Below, one piece after another: positions 1 to 10,807 of a DNA stretch of 64,000 nucleotides. Under the pieces are notes generated by a model. It saw only the letters and a list, made by a program, of their open reading frames with translations, was not told the origin of the DNA and did no database searches. Where the stretch lies: NCBI RefSeq assembly GCF_902806685.2, contig NC_048553.1, forward strand, positions 12,257,440 through 12,321,439. The letters run 5' to 3'. This DNA is from Maniola hyperantus. Lineage: Eukaryota > Arthropoda > Insecta > Lepidoptera > Nymphalidae. Made by a program: the position numbers and the translations under genes. Positions within the stretch are counted from its first letter, which is position 1. Each line of letters begins with the position of its first letter.

Positions 1-110
1 GATAAAGACCTGGAGAGTGACATACTTTTTATCCCGGAAAATCAAAGAGTTCCCACGGGATTTTTCAAAAACCTAATTCCACGCGGATGAAGTCGCGGGC
101 ATCAGCTAGT
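1..110 (+). mobile_element. Helitron-like element HLE-A2, cut by window start
   Basis: 3' part of the family with ACTTTTTATCCCGGAAAATC and a 3' hairpin (CGCGGATGAAGTCGCGGG) ending CAGCTAG|T. In this list + means the hairpin/CTAG end is on the right. HLE-A elements resemble the Lep1 Helitrons of Lepidoptera. Confidence 0.8.
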
Positions 111-334
111 ATCTGTCATATAAAAGTAAAAGATGACTGACTGACTGATCTATCAATGCACAGCTTAAACTACTGGAGTTTTGACTGGTCGGGCTGAAGT
201 TTGGCATGCAGATAGGTATTATGACGTAAATATCCCCAAAGAAAGGATTTCTGAAAATTCAACCCCTAAGGGGGTGAAATAGGGGTTTGGAATTTGTTTA
301 GTGCACGTAGACGAAGTCGCGTGCGGGTCACTAG
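111..334 (+). mobile_element. Helitron-like element HLE-B
   Basis: The B family has a 5' part ATATAAAAGGAAAAGGTGAC, a run of GACT repeats, GATCTATCAACGCACAGC and a 3' hairpin with end CTAG like HLE-A. This copy is abutted head to tail to the HLE-A2 before it. Its 3' hairpin has drifted (GTAGACGAAGTCGCG). Confidence 0.75.
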
Positions 335-363
335 TTTTATTATAAAGCCATGTACAATTTGCA

Positions 364-515
364 TTAAGTCCGGCAAATTGCTAATGCGCGTGGCCGCCAT
401 TTTAGTGACGTCAGCACTAGACTGAAGTTTCGAGCTGATGGTATATTTTTATTTCAGCGTCATTTTGATGTTAATGAGACATGGTTCTAGCGCAATAGCA
501 ATTTGCGGGGCTTAT
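364..515. mobile_element. MITE with TIR AAGTCCGGCAAATTGCTA
   Basis: Left end TTAAGTCCGGCAAATTGCTA, right end AGCAATTTGCGGGGCTTA. A second copy in the other orientation lies at 47273-47442 with shared interior (GTCTCATTAAC, AGCTCGAAACTTCAGTCTAG in its antisense form). Confidence 0.7.
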
Positions 516-892
516 AAAGTCGTGTATTTGCATAATGCACTATGATAGCATTATATTGCCGTGCCTACAAGGTCGCCGGTACAATCCGTTGTTTCTCAAG
601 GCTCGTGCAACATGCAGCTCAGTGCATGCAACAATCTCTCTACATCACTACATAATATAATATTATATATATAATATAATATTAGATATAATATATTAAG
701 TCCTTAGTTAAAAAAAACTTGTAACTGCCTTCTGCAATACAGGGTTTTCCTAGTGCAGAGGGTAGGAAACTTGTTTCTTGTGTCTAAATTCTAAATTTTA
801 AATAAATTATTCTTATTCTTATTCTTATTCTTATAATATGTTGTAAATGCTAGTGTGTTTGTTTGTTGGCTTATTAATTGGTTGGTTGGTTT
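516..892. other. AT-rich stretch, no gene
   Basis: Contains an AT-dinucleotide-like run near 655-690 and a TTCTT/ATTCTT microsatellite at 808-835, the tail of an older LINE or SINE. No coding signal was seen. Confidence 0.5.
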
Positions 893-1236
893 GACGACCT
901 CCCTGGCGCTGTGGTGAGCGCTGTGGTCTTAATAGTGGGAGGTCCCGGGTTCGATTCCTGGCAGGGGTTTGGAATTTTATAATTTCTAAATTTCTGGTCT
1001 GGTCTGGTGGGAGGCTTCGGCCGTGGCTAGTTACCACCCTACCGGCAAAGCCGTGCCGCCAAGCGATTTAGCGTTCCGGTACGATGCCGTGTAGAAACCA
1101 AAGGGGTATGGGTTTAATAAAAACTGCCATACCCCTTCCAGGTTAGCCCGCTATCATCTTAGACTGCATCATCACTTACCACCAGGTGAGATTGCAGTCA
1201 AGGGCTAACTTGTATCTGTATAAAAAAAAAAAAAAA
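893..1236 (+). mobile_element. tRNA-derived SINE (family 1)
   Basis: Head has A box like TGGCGCTGTGGTGAGCG and B box GGTTCGATTCC. The body reads GGCTTCGGCCGTGGCTAG, and the tail ATCATCACTTACCACCAGG ends in a poly(A) of about 15. Other copies lie at 39121-39468 and, antisense, 40060-40406. Confidence 0.85.
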
Positions 1237-1414
1237 GGTTTGTCCTTCAATAAAGTCGCAACGGAGTATTGATTGACGTGATTTTTTCATAGGTATACTT
1301 AGTTAAAGACCTGGAAAGTAACACAGGCTACTTTTTATCGCGGGAAATCAAAGAGTTCTTACGGGATTTTAATAACCAAAAATCTACGCGAATGATGTCG
1401 CAGGTATCAGCTAG
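1237..1414 (+). mobile_element. Helitron-like element HLE-A2
   Basis: GTTTGTCCTTCAATAAAGTC start, AAGACCTGG core and a degenerate 3' hairpin ending ATCAGCTAG. It is followed directly by an HLE-B copy, as at 1-334. Confidence 0.7.
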
Positions 1415-1632
1415 TCTAAATATATAAATGAACATGCTGACTGACTGACTGACTGATCTTTCACCGACAAGCTCAAGCTGCTGGACGGATCGGGCTGAAA
1501 TTTGACATGCAGATAGCTATTATGACGTAGACATTCGATAAGAAAGGATTTTTGAAAATTTAATCTCTGAGGTGAAATAGGGGTTTGAAATTTGTATAGT
1601 CTATGCGGACAAAGTCGCGGACATAAGCTAGT
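1415..1632 (+). mobile_element. Helitron-like element HLE-B
   Basis: Contains CTGACTGACTGACTGATC, GGACGGATCGGGCTGAAA and GCGGACAAAGTCGCGG, and ends ATAAGCTAG. Head-to-tail with the HLE-A2 before it. Confidence 0.75.
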
Positions 1633-2371
1633 ATTGTATAAAGCACAAAGCACGTGGAATACGGAGCTCGCAAATTTGGAATTTGGACGCATTCCAATAT
1701 TGTCTTTCCATTATTGTGTACACTAACAAAGGAAACGGTCACGACATCTGATGCAAGGCTTTTGCGGTTCAAAGAAAAACAGAATACTAAAATGGCATTA
1801 AAAACATGCTTGGTAAATTTTTTCAAAAATAACCTTGAAATTAGGGCTCAGAAAGACTACATTTCGGACCTATTATTACGTACTGGATCGATCCCGGGAC
1901 TTCATTCGCATGGATTTAGGTTCTTTACAAATCCCGTAAGATTTTCGGCCATACAAAATCGGGTAATATACAAACACACTTTCGTATATTTTATCATCTT
2001 ATTAGCATGGATTTCCACTTTACACGTCAAACCGCTTGTATGGAACACACTACAAATACACTCTTCTAACTTATAGTCGAAAAGTAACATTTCCAATTTT
2101 AAAATGACCATAATCCATAAATATTATAAATGCGAATGTCTGTCTATTTATCTGTCTGCTAGCTTTTCACGGCCAATCCACTTAACCAATTTTGACGTTT
2201 AATACAGAGATAGCTTGTATCCAGGGGAAACGTACGGCTAATTCTTGCTCCGAATAGTACACTTTTAACTTATCATCAAAAAGAGAAATGGAATTAATTA
2301 ATTAATGTAATGTAGAACAGCCTGTGCTAGTTATTAAGACTACTACCGATTCGGAAAGCAGCAGACAGTAG
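1633..2371. other. no gene; degenerate HLE-A 5' part at about 2118-2280
   Basis: Open frames here are short and overlap on both strands. From about 2118 the sequence ATTATAAATGCGAATGTCTG and AGATAGCTTGTATCC is an eroded HLE-A. It is also the left neighbour from which the following satellite unit seems to derive. Confidence 0.5.
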
Positions 2372-4920
2372 AAAAGTAACCCTTTTCCAATTTTAAAATG
2401 GTCGCTATGTCAGGAAGGCACGTCGCGCGAGAGTCTCGGGAACTAGTTCCGGGGTCCGTCATCGCGCCATTTCCTGTCACGAGCCGCCATTACCCCGTCA
2501 GTCAGCTGACGGAAACGTACGAGTGACTGCGAGCATTCGGAAATTCGGATTGACCCCGTACGAGCAACTGATCGACCTCAAATCAAATCAAATCAAATCA
2601 TTTATTTGCACGATTGCAGGTACAATGAACTCCTCGTTTCTTTTGTGACATCTCATGAACATAAACCGACGAAAGTAATAACCAATCTATTTGTGTGTAT
2701 CTATCTATATGTGTTTTCAAAAATGTTTTTTTTAGAATATAATGTACTTAATAAGTGTCTGGCTGTCTATCTGTTTGTTTGTCTGCTCAGTTTTCACGGC
2801 TAACCCATTTAACCAATTTCGACGTAAGGTACAAAGATAGCTTGCATCCCGATGATGCACATAGGCTACTTTTTGCTCCAAACTAGTTCACAGTTAATCT
2901 AAGTCTCACATCGTCGAAAAGTAAAGTAACCATTTTCCAATTTTAAAATGGCCACTGTGTCAGGAAGGCACGTCGCGCGAGAGTCTCGGGAACTAGTTCC
3001 GGGGTCCGTCATCTCGCCATTTCCTGTCACGAGCCGCCATTACCCCGTCAGTCAGCTGACGGAAACGTACGAGTGACTGCGAGCATTCGGAAATTCGGAT
3101 TGACCCCGTACGAGCAACTGATCGACCTCAAATCAAATCAAATCAAATCATTTATTTGCACGATTGCAGGTACAATGAACTCCTCGTGAACTTTTGTGAC
3201 AGCTCATGAACATAAACCGACGAAAGTAATAACCAATCTATTTGTATGTATCTATCTATATGTGTTTTCAAAAATGTTTTTTTTAGAAAATAATGTACTT
3301 AATAAGTGTCTGGCTGTCTATCTGTTTGTTTGTCTGCTCAGTTTTCACGGCTAACCCATTTAACCAATTTCGACGTAAGGTACAAAGGTAGCTTGCATCC
3401 CGATGATGCACATAGGCTACTTTTTGCTCCAAACTAGTTCACAGTTAATCTAAGTCTCACATCGTCGAAAAGTAAAGTAACCATTTTCCAATTTTAAAAT
3501 GGCCACTGTGTCAGGAAGGCACGTCGCGCGAGAGTCTCGGGAACTAGTTCCGGGGTCCGTCATCTCGCCATTTCCTGTCACGAGCCGCCATTACCCCGTC
3601 AGTCAGCTGACGGAAACGTACGAGTGACTGCGAGCATTCGGAAATTCGGATTGACCCCGTACGAGCAACTGATCGACCTCAAATCAAATCAAATCAAATC
3701 ATTTATTTGCACGATTGCAGGTACAATGAACTCCTCGTGAACTTTTGTGACAGCTCATGAACATAACCGACGAAAGTAATAACCAATCTATTTGTATGTA
3801 TCTATCTATATGTGTTTTCAAAAATGTTTTTTTTAGAAAATAATGTACTTAATAAGTGTCTGGCTGTCTATCTGTTTGTTTGTCTGCTCAGTTTTCACGG
3901 CTAACCCATTTAACCAATTTCGACGTAAGGTACAAAGATAGCTTGCATCCCGATGATGCACATAGGCTACTTTTTGCTCCAAACTAGTTCACAGTTAATC
4001 TAAGTCTCACATCGTCGAAAAGTAAAGTAACCATTTTCCAATTTTAAAATGGCCACTGTGTCAGGAAGGCACGTCGCGCGAGAGTCTCGGGAACTAGTTC
4101 CGGGGTCCGTCATCTCGCCATTTCCTGTCACGAGCCGCCATTACCCCGTCAGTCAGCTGACGGAAACGTACGAGTGACTGCGAGCATTCGGAAATTCGGA
4201 TTGACCCCGTACGAGCAACTGATCGACCTCAAATCAAATCAAATCAAATCATTTATTTGCACGATTGCAGGTACAATGAACTCCTCGTGAACTTTTGTGA
4301 CAGCTCATGAACATAAACCGACGAAAGTAATAACCAATCTATTTGTATGTATCTATCTATATGTGTTTCAAAAATGTTTTTTTTAGAAAATAATGTACTT
4401 AATAAGTGTCTGGCTGTCTATCTGTTTGTTTGTCTGCTCAGTTTTCACGGCTAACCCATTTAACCAATTTCGACGTAAGGTACAAAGATAGCTTGCATCC
4501 CGATGATGCACATAGGCTACTTTTTGCTCCAAACTAGTTCACAGTTAATCTAAGTCTCACATCGTCGAAAAGTAAAGTAACCATTTTCCAATTTTAAAAT
4601 GGCCACTGTGTCAGGAAGGCACGTCGCGCGAGAGTCTCGGGAACTAGTTCCGGGGTCCGTCATCGCGCCATTTCCTGTCACGAGCCGCCATTACCCCGTC
4701 AGTCGGCTGACGGAAACGTACGAGTGACTGCGAGCATTCGGAAATTCGGATTGACCCCGTACGAGCAACAGATCGGCCTCGTGAACTATTGTGACATCTG
4801 ATGAACATAAACCGACGAAATTAATAACCAGTCTATTTGTATGTACCTATCTACAATATATGTATTTTTAAAAATGTTTTTTTTACAATATAATGTAGAT
4901 ACTTAATAAGTGTCGCCCTC
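2372..4920. repeat. 550-bp satellite, four full units and a partial fifth
   Basis: The landmark CAGGAAGGCACGTCGCGCGA starts at 2411, 2961, 3512, 4062 and 4612, a period of 550-551 bp. Units are nearly identical. Each contains a stem-loop CCGTCAG-TCAG-CTGACGG, an AAATC pentanucleotide run before ATTTATTTGCACGATTGCAG, and an HLE-A-like 5' segment (TCTGTTTGTTTGTCTGC to AGCTTGCATCC). The fifth unit lacks the AAATC insert and is more diverged. The short frames inside are not genes. Confidence 0.92.
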
Positions 4921-4947
4921 CTATTCCTCCTTCACTCTCATAGCCCG

Positions 4948-5454
4948 AGATCAACGGAGCAGTATATCCGCACTCGAACATGCTAACCACTAGATCAACG
5001 GAGCAGTATATCCGCACTCGAACATGCTAACCACTAGATCAACGGAGCAGTATATCCGCACTCGAACATGCTAACCACTAGATCAACGGAGCAGTATATC
5101 CGCACTCGAACATGCTAACCACTAGATCAACGGAGCAGTATATCCGCACTCGAACATGCTAACCCACTAGATCAACGGAGCAGTATATCCGCACTCGAAC
5201 ATGCTAACCACTAGATCAACGGAGCAGTATATCCGCACTCGAACATGCTAACCACTAGATCAACGGAGCAGTATATCCGCACTCGAACATGCTAACCACT
5301 AGATCAACGGAGCAGTATATCCGCACTCGAACATGCTAACCACTAGATCAACGGAGCAGTATATCCGCACTCGAACATGCTAACCACTAGATCAACGGAG
5401 CAGTATATCCGCACTCGAACATGCTAACCACTAGATCAACGGAGCAGTATATCC
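4948..5454. repeat. 44-bp minisatellite, 11.5 units
   Basis: Unit AGATCAACGGAGCAGTATAT + CCGCACTCGAACATGC + TAACCACT. Eleven full units plus 22 bp; one unit is 45 bp (extra C). Units appear otherwise identical. Repeats are contiguous with no spacers, so this is not a CRISPR array. Confidence 0.95.
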
Positions 5455-5617
5455 ATAAGTAATGAGTCATCAAATATGCAAATGCTTAGGATTACTTGAG
5501 GTAAGGCCGCATGTGTGACGTGACGGGAATTCAGGCTTTCCCCAAAATTTCCTAAACGAAAACGATATGCGTCAAATGAATTCCTCAGCCTCTTACCGAA
5601 ATCCATGCTTCCATACT

Positions 5618-5945
5618 TAATATTATTATAAATGCATAAGTGTGTCTGTCTGTCTGTTTCTTAGCTTTTCATGGGTATTCCTTTCAACTTTAACCTAATC
5701 GATACAGTGAAGCAGTGGGTACCAGCTGAAAATCAGCGCTGTATGTTCTTGTGCAACAAGGCATACAGCATCTGGGACCCTTTTTTCGGGTTGTGCCACA
5801 CAATATGACAGTTTGTTCCGTCGCTTCTTTTGCTTGTTCTCAGGTGGAAGAAGCGCCGGAATAACCAGCTCTTAGCTTTAAGTTGTGATGTGTGGCACAA
5901 TTGTATAAATAAACGTCTTTTCTTTTTTCTTCTTTCTTTCTTGAA
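5618..5945 (+). repeat. HLE-A 5' piece followed by a 230-bp dispersed repeat
   Basis: 5618-5708 matches the HLE-A start. 5709-5935 carries GAAAATCAGCGCTGTATG, GGGTTGTGCCACACAATATG and GGAAGAAGCGCCGGAATAAC, ending in AATAAA and a pyrimidine run. An antisense copy lies at about 41673-41870. It looks like a SINE or LINE 3' end. Confidence 0.65.
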
Positions 5946-5977
5946 GTGCTTGTGATAGATAAGTGATAGGTATATGT

Positions 5978-6650
5978 ATACAGGGTGTAACCAGAACGCT
6001 AGCTAAAACTTAGCGTTATTGTTATACTACCTAAACACATACCAATACCAATAACAATTTGCCTCATTTTGTAGTTGTAGTGATTTAGTATTTTTCAAAC
6101 TCGCAATGTATAGCGTGCAAAATTCGCACCCTTACGACGCGGCATTGACTCCGAGTAGCCTACTTAAGGTGACGCAGGACGCTCGACCTAAGTTGGCAGC
6201 GCACGTGGGTAACATGTTTGCTTTTCACTTGACATTGTATGAGAAAGTTGAGAGGCACGATGATTTTCACCGAAATCAAGCGCGTGAAAAGGGTTTAGGA
6301 AAAGTATTTTTGAGAAAAAACTGCTGAATTTATGTTTGCAAAGTAAAGTTATTTCAACTAATGAATAAATAAACTACGTCTAATGATAAATTGTTTTAGA
6401 ATTTTCATATCCCTAATCTTATTTATTTACGACCAAAGTTGTCATTAATTTAGTGTTAAAATTGGAATCTTTTGAGCCTCGTAACTTTTAAATCAATATT
6501 TTTTTCAATGTTTTATATATCAATAAACCTAGATAATGACGAGATAAATCGATATAATTCTTAGTTTTGTGCGTACAATATCGAATATTGTTGTAATTTC
6601 CCTCCTACGTTTGTATGAAGAAAGCAACGAACTGAGTCCCCTTAAGCAAC
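5978..6650. repeat. dispersed repeat with TIR GGGTGTAACCAGAACGC
   Basis: Begins CAGGGTGTAACCAGAACGC at 5979. The interior to 6650 (AGAAAAAACTGCTGAATTTA, AATAAACCTAGATAATGACG, CCTCCTACGTTTGTATGAAG) recurs at 29620-30085, and its start recurs antisense at about 35790-35890. The 73-codon frame at 6106-6327 lies inside this repeat, so I do not call it a gene. Confidence 0.6.
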
Positions 6651-6659
6651 GTTTGTTGA

Positions 6660-6837
6660 CCTCTAGCGTCAGTCAGATGTTTACCTAATGCTGCTAGCAT
6701 CTTGCGTAGGTACAATGCATCGCTGCTGTGGTCTCGATGAGGTTTTAGATTTAATTTAATTTATTTTAGTTTTAGTTTAATGTTTTTTTATTTATGTATA
6801 TTATGTTCTTAATTTTACGTAGGTAGATATAGTAAAA
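6660..6837 (-). repeat. LTR-element-associated repeat fragment (antisense)
   Basis: GTGGTCTCGATGAGGTTTTAG, here split, and CTAGCATCTTGCGTAGG are the reverse of the sequence after the solo LTR at 9579-9808 (GTCGAGACCACCGC, AAGATGCTGGCAGCATTA). Confidence 0.45.
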
Positions 6838-7047
6838 CCACACGAGTAGATATTATAGACCAGAGGGGAAGCTTCACACTAGCTCACGCACACCACGACG
6901 TGCCACGGACGCTCCGTGCGCCCAGTTTGGCGGCATCGGAGCGTCCGTGACACGTCGTGGTGTGCGTGAGCTGCGCTAGAGTGAGTGAACCTACAGCCAG
7001 CCGCTAGTATGAAGCTTCCCCTCTGGTCTATATATCTACTCGTGTGG
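6838..7047. mobile_element. foldback element with 5-bp target duplication TAAAA
   Basis: The two halves form a long inverted repeat: CCACACGAGTAGATAT at the left, ATATCTACTCGTGTGG at the right, with further pairing through CACGCACACCACGACGTG. It is flanked by TAAAA on both sides. The minus-strand frame over it is a by-product of the palindrome. Confidence 0.8.
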
Positions 7048-7174
7048 TAAAACTGTGCATTCTTTGACTTTGAAACTTGAATAAATCTAATCAATGGTAC
7101 GCAAAAGTAGTACAGAAAATGAAATTCCACAAAACGCGAGAAGCAAACGTGGTAATGGTTAGCGCAAAGAATTG

Positions 7175-7855
7175 TTGGGCGCCGGAGCGAGGCGGGAAAA
7201 ATAGTGTCTGTCTGCAAAATTGAAAAATCGAGCACCAATCTAACACGCCGTGCAACGTGTTGAAACTTGTGCGGCGAAGGTTGGGTGATGCATTACATTG
7301 TGGCGGATTTGACTGAGAATTATTTATTGGAATGGATTTGAATTTCCGTAATTTTTCTTTATAAAAGTCTGAACGAGTTTGTGCTTACTTTTTTCTTTAA
7401 ATTCTGGTGGCATTCTTCTGTGATTACTGCTTTTAGTATGATGGATTATGGCATACAAAGGTCTCTTTTTGAGCAAGGCTTATTAACCAATCAAACTCAT
7501 TGTTTTATAGATACATTCTAAAAACTAATAATGGTGCAATAATTGAAATTGTTGGGAGCTGGAATGAGGTGGGAAAAATAGTGTCTGTCTGCAAAATTGA
7601 AAAGTCGAGCACCAATCTAACACGGCGGGCGTGCATCGTGTTGAAACTTGTGCGGCGAAGGTTGGGCGATGCATTATATTGTGGCGGATTTGACTGAGAA
7701 TTATTTATTGGAATGGATTTGAATTTCCGTAATTTTTCTTTATAAAAGTCTGAACGAGTTTGTGCTTACTTTTTTCTTTAAATTCTGGATGCATTCTTTT
7801 GTGATTACTGCTTTTAGTATGTTGGATTATGACATAAGAAGGTCTCTTTTTGATC
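7175..7855. repeat. tandem duplication, 377-bp period
   Basis: 7175-7478 recurs at 7552-7855 (landmark GTGTCTGTCTGCAAAATTG at 7204 and 7581) with about 95 percent identity by eye. It includes GGCGGATTTGACTGAGAATT. No convincing coding frame. Confidence 0.8.
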
Positions 7856-7879
7856 AGTCAGTCACTCAGTAAATTCGTA

Positions 7880-8209
7880 GAGTGTGCTCAGGAACTTTTC
7901 GATCTTGTCCCCCCTTCACCATTTTACCACCGAACCGCAAGACGTCGGGCGAGTTTCCATCCTTATGTCGTCGACATTCCATCTACACGCACGAAACGTT
8001 TTGCGTCATCATTCCTCATACGTATGGCTAAGGTTTGGAATACTCTTCCGCGATATGTGTTTCCTACCAATTACAACCCGGGTATCTTTAAAACAAGAGT
8101 GAATAGGCATCTTTTAGGTAAACGCGTCCCATCTTAGGCCACATCATCACTTCCCATCAGGTGTGATTGTGGTCAAGCGTACACCTACAATGAATAAAAA
8201 AAAAAAGTC
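7880..8209 (+). mobile_element. LINE 3' end (reverse transcriptase C-terminus) with poly(A)
   Basis: The frame to the stop at 8137 reads STRTKRFASSFLIRMAKVWN, TLPRYVFPTNYN and FKTRVNRHLL, the typical C-terminal end of LINE ORF2 proteins. The 3' UTR (CATCATCACTTCCCATCAGG) runs into an A-rich tail. 5'-truncated, as usual for LINEs. A close copy is at 60418-60658. Confidence 0.8.
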
Positions 8210-8975
8210 ACCTTTTTCTTTTATATATTTAGATTGAGAACCAACTGAAAAAGGCAGCGTTGAAAGTAAATTTCTAAAGATAAAAAAGACATTAGAGCGG
8301 GATCATCCATTCGCTATCAGGGATACGGAATCCGGGATCGCGAATAAGGAAACGGAACGCCTCATTACCGGGACAGGTCAAGCGGGGTGAAAGATATCCG
8401 CACATTCAGATCTAGATTTAGATTTAGACTTTTAGAATCTTTTCAGATTAACAAAGGCACCTGCTCAATTTTTAGTATTCAGGGTCTTGAAAATAAACCT
8501 TTGTTTGCCTTTTGATTTTTAATTAAGTCTTATCTAGCAAAGTTGCCTATGCGTGGTGAAGAGTAAGGGACACACAGATTTTTTAGGGTTCCGTACCCAA
8601 AGGGTAAAACGGAGCCCTATTAATGTCACTCTACTGTGTGTCTAATGCCAAATGAGTTAAGTGGAAGAGAGAGAGACTCCAAACCGAAAATTAAAATAGA
8701 AATTCAGTTTAATTATTTTTCAGGGGGCTACCATACATAAAAAAGGAGCCGGAAAATTTTTTCTTACTCTATTATTTTTTAGAGCTCATTGAGTACAATT
8801 TTTTTTTTACTATTAGGTAAAGGTTCCACGCCTGCCTAGAACATGTCTGTTCTCTCTTCTTTTGAAGGAACCAATACTGTGAAGTAGAGTGGTGTGATGG
8901 TGAGGCGTGGTTTCTGGGATGGGGTTTGATGATATAATGATGATGATAATCATCCTACAAACAACAACAACAAAT
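8210..8975. other. no gene; element end fragments
   Basis: 8586-8640 is an end of the element that starts TAGGGTTCCGTAC (family TGC, see 14013-14408). The rest shows nothing recognisable. Confidence 0.4.
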
Positions 8976-9111
8976 TCCTAAAAGGCCGGCAACGCATCGG
9001 CGGCTCCTCTGGTGCTGCAAATGTTCATGGGCGGCGGTAATCACTTAACATCAGGTGACCCGCCTGCTCGCTTGCTCGCTATATCTATTAAAAAAAAAAA
9101 AAAAAAAAATA
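8976..9111 (+). mobile_element. LINE/SINE 3' tail
   Basis: AAAGGCCGGCAACGCATCGG, CAAATGTTCATGGGCGGCGG and GGTGACCCGCCTGCTCG followed by poly(A). Another copy of the tail is at about 57001-57078, and an antisense piece at about 9445-9495. Confidence 0.7.
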
Positions 9112-9578
9112 AAAAAAAATAATTTCTATGATTTTGTAGTGACGAATTTTTTTCTTTGCAGAGAAAAATATTTTTTATTCAGTTATGTATTGTTTTGATC
9201 GTATCTCTATTTTTTTTGTCATTGCAAAAACCTTTTCATTTGACAAAACAGAAATGCATTTCACATTTTGTTAGTGAATACAAGAAAAACAATAAATATT
9301 GGATACCGTCCAAATTCCGAGAGCCTATTGTTAGCGAGGTTCCGCCTCGGATACCACCTGTTTTGTGAAATATATATTATTGCATCAACGAAAACTCTTT
9401 TTTGAATTATACACGAAACATATAAAGCAGCTAGCATAGTTTTATTTTAAATGGAGATAGCGTAGCGAGCAAACAAACAGGCGGGTCACCTGACAAAAAC
9501 TCTTTTCTGAAATCTGAAAGCTTCAAAATTATTTTTCTATCTTTGAGAAGTATAAAAAAAGATTTATTCTGGTAATTT

Positions 9579-9808
9579 TGTGGCGGTTGCCACAATATAA
9601 ACTAGATGGCGCTGTTCAATCGATGACGTAGTCCCGAACAAATGTACCGCCGACAGTACTCGCACTAACAGAGTGTTCGGCAGTCTGGACTATATATAGA
9701 AGTTTCAAGATACAACCGTCGGCCCAGCTGGCGCTACCGAGCACAACCAACCGCTCGGTGGGAGATCTCCCCTTTGGTACGGTCGAGCCTGCACACCGCT
9801 CCCGTACA
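9579..9808 (+). mobile_element. solo LTR, 230 bp, with 4-bp target duplication ATTT
   Basis: TGTGGCGGTTGCCACA start, GTACA end, flanked by ATTT (9575-9578 and 9809-9812). An internal TATA motif (GGACTATATATAG) fits an LTR promoter. 97 percent identical by eye to 23113-23343. A 4-bp duplication is usual for Ty3-type elements; no internal genes remain. Confidence 0.8.
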
Positions 9809-10319
9809 ATTTGTTTTATAAACTTAAATCTAAATTCAATCTAAAATAAATTAAATCAAATCTAAAACCTCGTCGAGACCACCGCACCGAGGCATTGTCC
9901 CCAAGATGCTGGCAGCATTACCCCTTTGGATGGCCAAACTAACTTTCTGTCCAAGCTGCTAGTTCTTCATTTTAAAATATCTGAAAATCCCGATCTTAAA
10001 TTGTACGTACTAACAAACAAAATTGAATTGTGTGTCCATGGTGTCGTTAGGTCGGCCATATTGGTTTGTGCGAGAAACTCAATTTCATGGCGCGCACTGT
10101 ATGCAAATCACACCCATATTGTTGTCGCTTTAATAAATTGAGTAGCATTTTTTGCATTCTATTGCCTTTTTAACAATTTTCCCAGTTTTTCTCATTTCAT
10201 TTTGGGTTCTTATATTTTGATCTTCACCTGATCACAGCGAGGTATTGTACCCAAGATGCTGACAGCATTGCCCCTTTGGATGACCAAACTAATTCTTTGT
10301 TCAAGTTACCAGCTCTTCA
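9809..10319. repeat. dispersed repeat, copy 1, and start of copy 2
   Basis: AAGATGCTGGCAGCATTACC, GGATGGCCAAACTAAC, then TTTTAAAATATCTGAAAATC to TTTCATGGCGCGCAC. The same sequence starts again at about 10245 and continues after the two HLE-B insertions at 10808-10985. A duplication that supplies an empty site for those insertions. Confidence 0.75.
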
Positions 10320-10583
10320 TCTAAATCTAAATCTAAATATATAAAAGGAAAAGGTGACTGACTGATTGACTGAATGACTGACTGACTGACTGACTGACTG
10401 ACTGATCTATCAACGCACAGCTCAAACCACTGGACGGATCGGGCTAAAATTTGGCATGCAGATAGTTATTATGACGTAGGCATCCGCTAAGAATGGATTT
10501 TTGAAAATTCAACCTCTAAGGGGGTGAAATAGGGGTTTGAAATTTGTGTAGTCCACGCGGACGAAGTCGCGAGCATAAGCTAG
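10320..10583 (+). mobile_element. Helitron-like element HLE-B, first of a head-to-tail pair
   Basis: Starts TCTAAATC, contains ATATAAAAGGAAAAGGTGAC, long GACT runs and hairpin GCGGACGAAGTCGCG, and ends AAGCTAG. The empty site is in the sister repeat at 9969/9970 (TTCA^TTTT), so the left boundary is exact and insertion was between A and T. Confidence 0.88.
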
Positions 10584-10807
10584 TCTATATATATAAAAGG
10601 AAAAGGTGACCGACTGACTGACTGACTGATCTATCAACGCACAGCTCAAACTACTGGACGGATCAGGCTGAAATTTGGCATGCAGATAGCTATTATGACG
10701 TAGGCATCCGCTAAGAAAGAATTTTTAAAAATTCAACCCCTACGGGGGTGAAATAGGGGTTTGAAATTTGTGTAGTCTACGCGGATGAAGTCGCGAGCAT
10801 GAGCCAG
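10584..10807 (+). mobile_element. Helitron-like element HLE-B, second of a head-to-tail pair
   Basis: Starts TCTATATATATAAAAGG and ends GAGCCAG, followed by host TTTTAAAATATC. The end is CCAG in place of CTAG. Confidence 0.88.

Noticed and set aside
4948..5454. CRISPR-like array
   Set aside because: The 44-bp units are directly contiguous with no unique spacers, in an insect genome. It is a minisatellite.
6106..6327. 73-codon frame as a gene
   Set aside because: It lies in a dispersed repeat (copies of its start near 35800-35890 and its downstream part at 29620-30085), with no domain.
6879..7238. 119-codon minus-strand frame
   Set aside because: It crosses the palindromic foldback element and its flank; the openness is incidental.
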